DNA of 64,000 nt from Bifidobacterium primatium (GTDB lineage: Bacteria; Actinomycetota; Actinomycetes; Actinomycetales; Bifidobacteriaceae). The DNA is taken from assembly GCF_002802875.1 (NCBI RefSeq), contig NZ_PEBI01000001.1:955830-1019829 (forward strand). Direction: 5' to 3'. A program made the position numbers and the translations under genes. Below the pieces are notes generated by a model that had not been told where the DNA came from, ran no database searches, and was given only the letters and a program-made list of their open reading frames with translations. Each line of letters starts with the position of its first letter. The stretch's first letter is position 1. This document shows, piece after piece, positions 1 through 9,700 of the stretch.

Positions 1-438
1 CTGGAACGCTATCCCAACCTTTCGAGCTTCGTCGTCATGGTGCAGAAGGAGGTCGCCGACCGCCTGTGCGCCAAGCCGGGATCGAAGATCTACGGCACGC
101 CGTCGGTGAAACTGCAGTGGTTCGGCGAGGCCGAACGCGCCGGCGTCATCGGGCGCAATGTGTTCTGGCCGGCACCGAACGTGGATTCCGCGCTGGTGAA
201 GTTCACCCGCACGCACACCGACCTGACGGACGATGACGTCGCCGCCCGCAAGCGCACGTTCGCTCTGGTCGACGCCGCGTTCGCACAGCGACGCAAGACC
301 CTGCACGCGGCGTTGAAGAAGACGGTGCCGGCCTCGGCGTTCGAGACCGCCGGCATCGACGCCACGCTGCGCGGCGAGACGCTGACCATCGACCGGTTCG
401 CGGCGCTGGCGGCGGCCGTGGAGGCCGATGCCTCATGA
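1..438 (+). CDS. rsmA: 16S rRNA dimethyladenosine transferase RsmA (KsgA), C-terminal part
   Basis: The gene runs in from the left edge; about 145 C-terminal residues are visible in frame 1. RsmA dimethylates two adjacent adenosines in the 3' hairpin of 16S rRNA during late small-subunit assembly. The visible part has the family segment MVQKEVADRL, followed by a proline-rich stretch (FWPAPNVDSALVKF) and the small C-terminal helical domain with AFAQRRKTLHAAL. The SAM-binding N-terminal half lies outside the window. The stop overlaps the ispE start in an ATGA arrangement, the usual rsmA-ispE coupling in Actinobacteria. Identification is confident despite the truncation. Confidence 0.95.
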   Translation: MERYPNLSSFVVMVQKEVADRLCAKPGSKIYGTPSVKLQWFGEAERAGVIGRNVFWPAPNVDSALVKFTRTHTDLTDDDVAARKRTFALVDAAFAQRRKTLHAALKKTVPASAFETAGIDATLRGETLTIDRFAALAAAVEADAS

Positions 439-1373
439 CCGCGTTCGCCTATTCGCCTGCAGCCCCCGCTCCCGATTCCGCCTCCGCGGCGACCCGGCCG
501 GGTGCCACCGTGCGCGTGGAGTGCCCGGCCAAGACCAATCTGACGTTGGAGGTCGGCGAACCGGTCGCCGCATGGGGCGGCCGTCATCGTCTCGACACCA
601 TCTACTGCGCCGTGGGCATCTACGACACGGTCACGGTCACGCAGAAGGAGCCGGACACCGGGTTCTCGCTGGACATCAGCGGCGCGTATCTCGGCGATCT
701 GGCGCTCGACAAGGCCGACATGCGACGCAATCACGCGGTCATGGCGTTGTTCGCCCTGGCCGAGGCGGCCGGCATGACCACGGACGTGGCCATCAGTCTC
801 GAGAAGCGCATCCCTGTCGGGGCCGGACTCGGCGGCGGCTCCAGCGATGCCGCCGGCACGCTGCTCGCGCTGAACCGGCTGTGGGGCCTTGATTGGGATG
901 TCGAACGACTGCAGCCCGTCGCCGCCACGCTCGGCGCGGATATGCCGTTCTGCCTCAGCGGCGGCCTCGCCCGCGGCACCGGCTATGGCGAGCGCATCGA
1001 GCGCATCAGCACCTCCCACCCCGGTGTGGACGCCTCGCAGCTGGGCATGATGGTCGTCGGCGCCTACAACGCGCAGCTGAGCACGCCCGAGGTCTATCGC
1101 ACGTTCGATGTCGTCGGCACGAACGCCGGCGAGGCCAATCATCTGCAGAAGGCGGCGGTCGCGCTGCATCCGCGGTCGGGCGAGGCCATCGCCGCGGCCC
1201 TGGACGCCGGCGCAAGCTCGGCATTCGTCTCGGGATCGGGCCCGTCCGTCGTGGCCTGCGTGCCGGACGAGCGCGCATCGGCCGCCGTATGCCGTGCGTG
1301 GCAGGCGGCGCGATGCGTCGACAGACTGTTCGAGACGTCGGCGCCGGTGACGCCGATCGTCTCCGAATGCTGA
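435..1373 (+). CDS. ispE: 4-diphosphocytidyl-2-C-methyl-D-erythritol kinase IspE
   Basis: GHMP-family kinase of 312 residues that phosphorylates CDP-methylerythritol in the non-mevalonate isoprenoid pathway, supplying precursors of undecaprenyl phosphate. The N-terminal substrate segment VECPAKTNLTLEV and the glycine-rich ATP loop PVGAGLGGGSSDAAG (about residues 130-145) are typical, as is a C-terminal SGSGPSVVA motif. Length fits the family. The start codon lies inside the end of rsmA (4-bp overlap), so translation is probably coupled. The first 25 residues are an Ala/Pro-rich extension of low complexity. Confidence 0.95.
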   Translation: MTAFAYSPAAPAPDSASAATRPGATVRVECPAKTNLTLEVGEPVAAWGGRHRLDTIYCAVGIYDTVTVTQKEPDTGFSLDISGAYLGDLALDKADMRRNHAVMALFALAEAAGMTTDVAISLEKRIPVGAGLGGGSSDAAGTLLALNRLWGLDWDVERLQPVAATLGADMPFCLSGGLARGTGYGERIERISTSHPGVDASQLGMMVVGAYNAQLSTPEVYRTFDVVGTNAGEANHLQKAAVALHPRSGEAIAAALDAGASSAFVSGSGPSVVACVPDERASAAVCRAWQAARCVDRLFETSAPVTPIVSEC

Positions 1374-1438
1374 CGAACCGAGTCAGGCATTCACGTTAAG
1401 GTGGTATCCATTACAGACAGCAAGCGGGAAGGTACGTC

Positions 1439-2074
1439 ATGACGTCTCCGGAAGCCTTCGACGAGCGCAAGGCCCGTCAGCAATTCGTACGCGACAGGCA
1501 GAAGATCGTGTTCACCATCGCGATCGCACTGTTGGCCGTGATTCTTGTGGTGGCTTTCTTGTTCTATTTCGGTGTGCTCGGCAAGTCCTCGTCGGCCAAG
1601 GCCGCGGAGAAGCCGAACTACGGCGTCATCGCGCCGTGCGCGACGACCGATAACACCGGCACCGCCAAGACGGTGGCGAACGGCAACGTCACCGTTCGCG
1701 TGCTGAACGGCACCGACAAGTCGGGTCTGGCCAACGCCGTGAGCAGCGCGCTGAAGAACCGCGGCTTCGTGACCAAGGGCGTGGCCGACTACCCGGGCAC
1801 CACCACGCTGAAGCGCACGGAGATCCGGTTCGGCAAGAACGCCATCAACCAGGCGTACACCGTCGCCGGTCACTTCAACGACGCCATCATGCGTATGGAC
1901 GATCGTTCCGACAAGCTCGTCGATGTCGTCATCGGCTCCACGTTCTCCACGCTGACCGACGAAAACGCGGTGAAGACCGGCGCCGACCAGCAGATCACGT
2001 CGTTCCAGAACTGCGTGGCCGCCGACAAGATCACCAATCTTCCCAAGGCCGTGGACCACGCTGCCGTGAAGTAG
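1439..2074 (+). CDS. LytR_C-domain envelope protein
   Basis: A 211-residue protein with a short cytoplasmic N-terminus, one membrane helix at about residues 22-45 (IVFTIAIALLAVILVVAFLF) and an extracytoplasmic LytR C-terminal domain containing VTVRVLNGTDKSGLANAVSSAL and GFVTKG. LytR_C domains accompany LytR-CpsA-Psr cell-wall ligases or occur alone as here; their role is not well defined. The start is preceded by a GGAAGG ribosome-binding site. It is followed by a strong hairpin at 2166-2190. Function beyond cell-envelope association cannot be inferred. Confidence 0.8.
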   Translation: MTSPEAFDERKARQQFVRDRQKIVFTIAIALLAVILVVAFLFYFGVLGKSSSAKAAEKPNYGVIAPCATTDNTGTAKTVANGNVTVRVLNGTDKSGLANAVSSALKNRGFVTKGVADYPGTTTLKRTEIRFGKNAINQAYTVAGHFNDAIMRMDDRSDKLVDVVIGSTFSTLTDENAVKTGADQQITSFQNCVAADKITNLPKAVDHAAVK

Positions 2075-2165
2075 CCACCGGCAGGCACGAAGCAATACAC
2101 GTAGCCGGACGGTTCACGTGACCGCTGGCCGATTCGTAATCCATACGATATCGACCATCACGACG

Positions 2166-2190
2166 AAGGGCCTCTCATCGAGGGGCCCTT
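2166..2190. terminator. Bidirectional hairpin between LytR_C gene and cca
   Basis: Arms AAGGGCCTCTC and GAGGGGCCCTT (11 bp with one G-T pair) flank a 3-nt loop and lie between two converging genes. The plus-strand side is followed by only a short T run, the minus-strand side by TCGTCG, so efficiency is uncertain. Confidence 0.7.
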
Positions 2191-2225
2191 TCGCGTATCC
2201 GATCACATGTGATCACATGGGCGGC

Positions 2226-3638
2226 TCACGCCTCCTCGGCGTACCAACGCTTGAGCTCGGCGACGGCGGCATCGTAATCGGTCGGGCCGTTGTCGAGACG
2301 GAAATCGAGCATGTGCCTGCGGGCGCGGCCGACCTCGGGGCCGGGCTCGAGACCGAGAATCTCCATGATCTGCTGTCCGTCCAGGTCGGGGCGGATCGCG
2401 TCGATGTCCTCGCGCTTCTTGAGCTCGATGACGCGCGCCTCCATGTCGTCCATCGCGTCGGAGAACATCTGCGCCTTGCGCTTGTTCTGCGTGGTCGCAT
2501 CGGCGCGGGTCAGGCGGTTGAGCCGGTGGTACAGGTGGCCTGCGTCGCGCACATAGCGGCGCACGGCGGCGTCGGTCCACGGCTCGTCGATGTATCCGTG
2601 GAAGCGCAGGTGCAGGGCCACGAGGTCGGTGACGTCCTCCACCACATGATGGTCGAACCGCAGGGCCTTGAGCCGCTTGCGGGTCATCTTCGCGCCCACG
2701 TAGTCGTGATGGTGGAAGCTCACCTTGCCGCCGGCCTCGAAACGGCGCGTGCGCGGCTTGCCGACGTCGTGCATGATGGCCGCCAGACGAAGCGTCAGGT
2801 CGGGTGCGGGCACGGGGCCGTCCGGACCGGTCTCCAGCGCGATGGCGCGGTCAAGCACCATGAGTGTGTGCTGGAACACGTCCTTGTGGCGGTGATGCTC
2901 GTCCATCTCCAGCTGCAGGGCGGGGATCTCGGGCAGCACCTCGTCGGCGAGGCCGGAATCCACCAGCGCCTCGATGCCGGCGTGCGGATTGTCGCTGAGC
3001 AGCAGCTTGGTCAGTTCGTCGCGCACGCGCTCCGCCGACACGATGGAGATGCGGTCGACCATGTTGGTGATGGCCTCGGCCGTGGCCGGTTCGATGCGGA
3101 AGCCCAGCTGCGCCACGAACCGCACCGCGCGCATCATGCGCAGCGGGTCGTCGTCGAACGACTGCTCGGGGTCGACCGGCGTGCGCAGGATCTTCTTCTG
3201 CAGGTCGTTCGCACCGCCGAACGGGTCCACGAACTCGCACTGCGGCACGCGCAATGCCATCGCGTTCACGGTGAAGTCGCGGCGGGAAAGATCTCCCTCG
3301 AGGCTGTCGCCGTAGTTCACTTCGGGCTTGCGCGAATCCGGGTCATAGGTGTCGGACCGGTACGTCGTCACCTCGACGCCGATCTCGCTGCCGTCCTCGC
3401 GGCGCTTCATGGCGCCCAACGTGCCGAACTTCCTGCCCATATCCCAGAATCCATGGCCCCACTTGCGCAGAATGGGCTCGAACTCCTCGGGACGCGCCGA
3501 CGTGCAGAAATCCAGATCATGTGAGGGACGGTTCAGCAGCAGGTCGCGCACAGGCCCGCCCACCAGCGCCAGTTCATAGCCGTGCTCGTTGAACAATTCA
3601 CCCAGTTCAATGGCCTCGGGCCACACCTCGAATCCCAC
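2226..3638 (-). CDS. cca: CCA tRNA nucleotidyltransferase with C-terminal HD domain
   Basis: Adds or repairs the 3' CCA end of tRNAs. The class II nucleotidyltransferase head is clear: the LALVGGPVRDLLL glycine motif, then the metal-binding D-x-D in SHDLDF, and an RRDFTVNAMAL segment. An HD-type domain follows (IMHDVGKPRTR, with HHHDYVGA downstream). I chose the GTG at 3638 (about 470 aa) because AAAGGAG lies six bases upstream; an earlier in-frame TTG at 3662 would add eight residues. It is divergent from the Nudix gene, the arrangement seen next to murJ in other Actinobacteria. Confidence 0.93.
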   Translation of the reverse strand: MGFEVWPEAIELGELFNEHGYELALVGGPVRDLLLNRPSHDLDFCTSARPEEFEPILRKWGHGFWDMGRKFGTLGAMKRREDGSEIGVEVTTYRSDTYDPDSRKPEVNYGDSLEGDLSRRDFTVNAMALRVPQCEFVDPFGGANDLQKKILRTPVDPEQSFDDDPLRMMRAVRFVAQLGFRIEPATAEAITNMVDRISIVSAERVRDELTKLLLSDNPHAGIEALVDSGLADEVLPEIPALQLEMDEHHRHKDVFQHTLMVLDRAIALETGPDGPVPAPDLTLRLAAIMHDVGKPRTRRFEAGGKVSFHHHDYVGAKMTRKRLKALRFDHHVVEDVTDLVALHLRFHGYIDEPWTDAAVRRYVRDAGHLYHRLNRLTRADATTQNKRKAQMFSDAMDDMEARVIELKKREDIDAIRPDLDGQQIMEILGLEPGPEVGRARRHMLDFRLDNGPTDYDAAVAELKRWYAEEA

Positions 3639-3713
3639 GCTCGCTCCTTTCGCTTTGCGCAATCAAGCTTACCGTTACCCCACCTGCACAATGTTTTGCG
3701 TATTGTAAGAGGT

Positions 3714-4463
3714 ATGACTACTCCCGGAGATGTTGCGCGCATGATGGCCCGTGCCGCCAGTTCTTCGGGGAATTATACCCAAAACGGACCCCTTCCCGAA
3801 GGTGCCGAAGACGGTCTCGAACCAGTGCCGTTGCGCCCTCTGTACAGCTCCGAGACTCCACAATATGGACAGCGTGCCACATTGCGACTGCCTGAAGGTG
3901 ATGTGGAGTTCTCCGAGGACCGCATCGATTCCCGCGAGGTGGAGGACAGCCCCATTCCGCCGCGTCCGACGCCGGCGATCATGGCGAAGAAGCAGACGCA
4001 GCCCACCACGTTCGCCTCGCTGGACGCCCGCGAACTGCCGGTCGTGCGCGAATACTCCGCCGGCGGCCTGATCTTCGACGAGCAGGGCCGCGTGGCGATC
4101 ATCGCCCGCCATTCCCGCTCGGGACACCTGGAATGGTGCCTGCCGAAGGGGCATATCGAAAAGGGCGAGACGCCCGAACAGACCGCGGTACGCGAGGTCC
4201 ACGAGGAGACGGGCATCCTCGGCGAGGTCATCACATCCATCGCCACCATCGACTACTGGTTCACCGGCACCGCGCAGCGCGTGCACAAGCTGGTCCACCA
4301 CTATGCGTTGCGCATGATCGGCGGCGAGCTGACGGTGGAGGGCGATCCCGACCACGAGGCGGAAGACGCCATTTGGGTCAGATTTGATGATTTGAACGAC
4401 GTCCTGAGCTATCCTAACGAACGTAGGATTGCATGGCTGTATGCGCGAAAGCACAGGAAGTAG
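3714..4463 (+). CDS. Nudix hydrolase
   Basis: A 249-residue protein whose C-terminal 150 residues form a Nudix domain with the box G-x5-E-x7-REVHEETG (GHIEKGETPEQ followed by TAVREVHEETG, about residues 148-170). The N-terminal 105 residues are proline-rich and probably disordered. Nudix enzymes hydrolyse nucleoside diphosphates linked to another moiety; the substrate is unknown, and the mycobacterial protein in this position is called MutT4. The ATG at 3714 is preceded by AAGAGG. The gene overlaps the next one by 23 bases and heads an operon with DUF6049 and murJ. Confidence 0.9.
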   Translation: MTTPGDVARMMARAASSSGNYTQNGPLPEGAEDGLEPVPLRPLYSSETPQYGQRATLRLPEGDVEFSEDRIDSREVEDSPIPPRPTPAIMAKKQTQPTTFASLDARELPVVREYSAGGLIFDEQGRVAIIARHSRSGHLEWCLPKGHIEKGETPEQTAVREVHEETGILGEVITSIATIDYWFTGTAQRVHKLVHHYALRMIGGELTVEGDPDHEAEDAIWVRFDDLNDVLSYPNERRIAWLYARKHRK

Positions 4464-6765
4464 TCAGGATTTGCTGAACCGTACCGCACACCGCTCCGGC
4501 CGCGGCTGGGCTTGGTCGCCCTCGGCGCCGCGGCGCTTTCGCATATTCGTTTGCCTGGTCCTCACGCTGTTCGTCGGTCTGTCATGGACGCTGACGGGGT
4601 CCGCGCCGGCATGGGCGATGGATTCCGGCGAGGGAACGCAATCGACCTCCGATTCCACGTCGTCATCGTCGTCATCTTCATCATCGAGTGCATCAACGTC
4701 GTCATCGTCGACGCACTCGTCAGCCGACATCACGCTTCGTGTGGAAAACAACACGAGCACGACCATCAACGGCAAGGACGACTACACGGCCGTCATCTCC
4801 ATCACCAATAATTCGAAGACCAGGCTGGCCGCCGGCAAACTCGAGATTCGCACCAACCCGCGGTTCACGTTCGATTCGAGCCTGCTCATGCAGGAGTGGG
4901 CCAACGATTCCGACGACGTCAGCCCCGAACTGCATTGGCTGCACGATACGCTCGGCTCGACGTCCGTCAATGCGCTGGAGCCGGGCGCCAGGCAGACGGT
5001 GATCGTGCACGCCTCGGCAAGCAGCGACGTGATGCAGCTGTTCCGCACGTGGGGACCGAAGCCACTGAGCATCCGATACCTCGTCGGAGACGTTGAGAAA
5101 GCCTGCATCCATTCATTTGTTACCCGTACACAGGACGGTCTGAATCTCGAGCAGACGCCGCAGCTCAACGTGGTCGTCGCGCTGCCGCTGACGACCTCGC
5201 AGTGGAAGGCCACCAACGCGAACGTGAAGAAGCTGCTGACGCAGAGCGGCGACACCGACGACGCCGTCACCTCGCTGGGCTCCACCGAACGCAGCGAGCA
5301 GGAGGCCCTGACGGGCGTGCTCGCCCGCCACAAATCCATTCAGGTGGTCGGCGATCCGAGCTATGCGCAGACGTTCGAGACCAAGCCGAACATGGCGGCG
5401 ATCATGCAGCCGGACGGATTCGACATCGCCTATCAGGCGCAGACCGCCGACCAGCATGACTGGCAGTCGACCGGTCTGAAGGCGTCGATGTGGAATGCCG
5501 CGAGCGGCGGCACGCTCTACCGCGACGCCGTCGGCGACGAGAAGGCCTCCGTGCCGACCGCCGTGGCCTGGCAGAGCACCGCGCAGTGGACCACGAAATC
5601 GCTGGCCGCGGCGAAATCACAGGGATATTCGATCGTGGTGGCGGAATCCGGCTACGATCCGAGCACACCGAGCGCCGTGCACACGTCGAAGATGGTGGTG
5701 CCCACCAGCGCCGGCAACGTTACCGTGCTGAACACGCAGCGCGATCTGAGCACGCTCGCGCAGGGCAAGGCCACCAGCGACGACGCGCTCGCCGAGACCA
5801 CCGAGTCGGGCCGTCTGGCGCGCATCGTCGCGCAGACCGCGCTCTACCAGCAGGAGGGACCGTATGAGTCGCGCACGCTGCTGGTGTCGCTCGGCCAGGA
5901 CGTCGACTCCACCGACACCGCCAACATGGAGGAGCTGGTCTCCAAGCTCGAATCCTGCTCATGGCTCAAGCTCGACAGCCTCGCATCGCTCATCAAGGCG
6001 CAGCCGTACGTTTCGTCCGAGGAGGCCGCCGAACGTGCGAGCGCGGTGAAGTCCCTCGGCGGCCAGGAGGCCATCACGCTCGGCAGACAGGTTCGCGACC
6101 TGGGCCGTGCCCGTTCCAACATCACCCGTTTCGTCAACCAGGTGCTGGTGAAGGATTCGAAGACGGCGTCCTCGTCGGCGTCGCCGTCGGCGAGCGCCGA
6201 CACGAGGACGTCCGGTAACGACAGGCCGACCGCCACCCAATGGGCGCGGTCGCTCAACAGCGCCTATCTTGACTTGGCCCGCAAGTCGTTCAGTTCGTTC
6301 CCCACCGAGAACACGACGATGATTCGGGCGGCCCGTCAGCTTGGCAACGGCCTGTTGTCGGGAATTTCCGTGGCCCAGCCCGATTCCATCAACATCGTGA
6401 GCCAGAGCGCGAAGATGCCGATAACCATCGCGAACGACCATCCGTATCCCGTGCACATCCATATCACGGCCGCGACCGATTCCGAGCTGTTCACGGCAAG
6501 CGTGGATGACGACCTGGTGATTCCCGCGCACGCGGAGGTGCAGTCGACGGTCAACATCCATGTGCTGAACTCCGGCAGCACCAACGTGACGGTCCAGTTG
6601 CAGGACCGCAGCGGCGTGACGTTCGGCTCGTCTGCCTCCGCCCGCGTGACGAGCGTCTTTCAGATCAACGACTGGAGCGGCTACGCCATTCTGGCATTGG
6701 CCGTGCTCCTTGGCGTGTTTGGCCTATGGCGCCAGTTCCATCGTGTAAAGGACCCCGACGAATGA
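4441..6765 (+). CDS. DUF6049-family secreted membrane-anchored protein
   Basis: A 774-residue exported protein of unknown function. A signal peptide lies at about residues 38-63 (FRIFVCLVLTLFVGLSWTL, then APAWAM), followed by a serine-rich linker (residues 65-95) encoded by TCG/TCA/TCT repeats. A large extracellular region follows, and a single C-terminal membrane helix (ILALAVLLGVFGLW) ends in a short basic tail. Equivalent genes sit directly upstream of murJ in many Actinobacteria, suggesting an envelope role connected to peptidoglycan export (inference from position). The stop overlaps the murJ start by four bases. The exact start is uncertain; a TTG at 4429 is in frame. Confidence 0.8.
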   Translation: MRESTGSSQDLLNRTAHRSGRGWAWSPSAPRRFRIFVCLVLTLFVGLSWTLTGSAPAWAMDSGEGTQSTSDSTSSSSSSSSSSASTSSSSTHSSADITLRVENNTSTTINGKDDYTAVISITNNSKTRLAAGKLEIRTNPRFTFDSSLLMQEWANDSDDVSPELHWLHDTLGSTSVNALEPGARQTVIVHASASSDVMQLFRTWGPKPLSIRYLVGDVEKACIHSFVTRTQDGLNLEQTPQLNVVVALPLTTSQWKATNANVKKLLTQSGDTDDAVTSLGSTERSEQEALTGVLARHKSIQVVGDPSYAQTFETKPNMAAIMQPDGFDIAYQAQTADQHDWQSTGLKASMWNAASGGTLYRDAVGDEKASVPTAVAWQSTAQWTTKSLAAAKSQGYSIVVAESGYDPSTPSAVHTSKMVVPTSAGNVTVLNTQRDLSTLAQGKATSDDALAETTESGRLARIVAQTALYQQEGPYESRTLLVSLGQDVDSTDTANMEELVSKLESCSWLKLDSLASLIKAQPYVSSEEAAERASAVKSLGGQEAITLGRQVRDLGRARSNITRFVNQVLVKDSKTASSSASPSASADTRTSGNDRPTATQWARSLNSAYLDLARKSFSSFPTENTTMIRAARQLGNGLLSGISVAQPDSINIVSQSAKMPITIANDHPYPVHIHITAATDSELFTASVDDDLVIPAHAEVQSTVNIHVLNSGSTNVTVQLQDRSGVTFGSSASARVTSVFQINDWSGYAILALAVLLGVFGLWRQFHRVKDPDE

Positions 6766-9700
6766 GCAATTCCGTAGGACGTAACTCCCTCATCATGGCC
6801 GCCGGTACGGCGGCCTCGCGCGTTACCGGCCAGATTCGTTCGATTCTGTTGGCCGCCGCCATCGGCACGACCGGCATCGCGGCCAACGCGTATCAGACCG
6901 GCTCCATGATTCCGCAGGTCATCTTCACGCTGATCTCCGGCGGCATCTTCAACGCCGTGCTCGTGCCGCAGATCGTCCGCACGCTCAAGCACAAGGACGC
7001 CAACGAACGGCTGAGCAAGCTCATCACGCTGGCCATCGCCCTGCTGCTGGGCATCACCGCGCTCATGATGCTGGCCACGCCCATCGTCACCCGACTGTAT
7101 GTGAACCCGAACTGGGCGCCCGAGCAGCGGGCGCTGGTCGACGCGTTCACGCTGTGGTGCATGCCTCAGATCTTCTTCTACGGCCTGTATCTGGTGCTTG
7201 GCCAGATTCTCGCCGCGAAGGGACGCTTCGGCACATATGCGTGGAGCTCGGTCGGCGCGAACGTCATCAGCTGCGCCGGCTTCATCGCGTTCATCATGAT
7301 GTTCGGCAACGCCAGCCGCCAGCCGATGGAGTTCTGGACGAACGACAAGATCCTGCTCACCGCCGGCACGTGGACGCTGGGTGTGGCGTTCCAGGCGCTG
7401 GTCTTGTTCGTGCCGCTGCTGCACATCGGCCTCAAGTACCGCATCAAATGGGGCATCCACGGTATCGGCCTGCGTTCCATGGGCAAGGTGGCCATCTGGA
7501 GTCTGGCGCTTACGGTGCTGAACCTCATCGTCGGCATGGTGACCTCGCAGATCAACACGGGCGCCCCGCTCGCCGGCCACGACCTGCACGGCATCGCCGG
7601 CAATGGCTCCTACCAGTACGCGTATTCGCTGTACATCCTGCCATATTCGCTGATCGCCGTATCCATCACGACGGCGGTGTTTCCGAAGCTTTCCCGCGCC
7701 ATCAGCGACAACGACATCGCGTCCGCTCGCGCCGACCTGAGCTCGTCGGTGCGCAACGTCGGACTGTCGATGATGTTCTTCTCGGCGGCGCTCATCGCCA
7801 TGCCGGTGCCCATCACGCGAGCGCTGCTGCCGTCGGTCAGCGTGCATGACGCGCTGCTGATTGCCGGGCCGCTGGTGAGCCTGTCGGTCGGCCTGGTGCC
7901 GATCAGTGCGTTCCTGCTGATCCAGCGCACGTTCTACGCGTATGAGGACGGCAAGAGCCCGTTCCTGTTCGCCCTGTTCAACAACGCGGTGCAGCTGGTG
8001 TTCCTGCTGGTCTCCATCGCGGTGCTGCCGCCGCAGCATTGGGCGATGCTTGTCGGCCTGTCGCTGAGCATCGCGTATCTGGTCACGATTCCGTTCCTGT
8101 TCCTGCGGCTTCGCAGGCGCATGGGCGGCAGTCTGGACGGCAGGCGCATCCTCGTCATGCATGCGAAGGCGCTGGTGGCCGGCGCGGTGTCGGGCGTGGC
8201 CAGCTGGCTGGTCGGCAAGCCGCTGATGGCGCTGCTCGGCGTGCATTACGACCGGTTCGACGGCGTCATGCGCTGGGTGGATTCGCTCATCATCTGCGTG
8301 GTGCTCACCATCGTGATCGCCGCCGTGTATGCGGCGCTGCTGATGGTGCTGCGCGTCTCCGAGTTCACCGACCTCATCCACGCCGTTGCCGCGCGGCTGG
8401 GGCGCGGTCGCAGCGCGGCCCAGCCCGATGCTGTGGGCAATGCCGACACCGGTGAGAGCAACCACGACGGCACCGATTCGGGCACGCCCGACGATGCCGC
8501 GGCAGCCGCCCGGAACACGGTGAAACCGCGCACCGTTTCGTCGTCCACGACCGGCGGCCCGGCAAGTGTAACGGATTCGTCACTAGTTGCGCAGGAAGCT
8601 AGGCCTTCGGGCACTCCGACCTATAGAATTGCTACAGCCGAATCCGCGCGCAACCTATTCGCATATGAGAAGAGCAGCACCATGAAACCAGGCCTTGGAG
8701 ACACCCTGATCGACCGCTACACCTTGGTACAGGTATTACGCGAGGAGCCGGGTCTTTCCGTGTGGCGCGCGAACGACAGCGTGATGGCCAAGGACTGCCA
8801 GCTGTTCCTCATCTCCGACGTCGAGATCTCCGCCAATGCGAACGAGATCGCGTCGTCGCTGGTGCTGAGCCACAACCCGAGGTTCACGCCGATTCAGCAG
8901 ATTCGTTCCGAAGAGGGCGCGTGCATCATCATCACCGACCTCGATCCCGGCATTTCGCTGAGCCGTTATCTGGCGCACAACGCCGGCGCGCCGCATCATG
9001 CGCTGAGCGCCGAGGCGATTCGCACCATCATGGGCGAAAGCGTCGAGGCGGCGCTCTCGTTGCGCGCCGCCAAGCTGAACCATCGCGCGATCAGCGCCGA
9101 TGTGATTCGTCTGACGTCGCAGCACGTCACGCTGGCCGATGCGCCGATCTCGTCGGCTCTGGTGCCGGCGCTGCTCGGGCCTTCCGAAAACCCCGATTCC
9201 GAGGCCGTGGTCATCCGCCAGCTTGCCGCCGTGTTGTTCGAGGCCGTCACCGGCCACCGCTACGAGGCCGGCACGAAAGTGGATTCCGCCGAATTCGCCG
9301 ACGTTCCGGAAGAGTTCCGCATCATCTGCATGCGTGGCCTCGGTCTGCATGAGGCGGGCGAACCCGTGCCCGTGCCGATCAGCACGCTGAACGAGTTCGA
9401 GGTGCTGCTGGGTACGTGGAAGCCGGTCACCGAGCTGACCCACGACGACATGACCATCGCCTCGCATGCCTCCAGCCAGTCGGTGGAACTGGTGCAGGTG
9501 CTGCCGGCCAAGAAGGAGAACATCGTGGATCTTCCGGCCGCGTTCCGGCCGGCGCCCGAAAAGCCGCAGCTGTCGCAGGAGCCCGCCGGCAAGGCGTGGA
9601 GCACCAACCAGCTGCTGTTCTCCGGCCACCGCGAGGTGGACGAGGCCAATCCCGAGGATTTCGCCTCCGACTACTACGATCCCCTTTCTCCGGACCTGCC

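Noticed and set aside
4650-4725. Phase-variable microsatellite in the serine-rich stretch of the DUF6049 gene
   Set aside because: The repeat unit is three bases, so length changes stay in frame and cannot switch the gene off.
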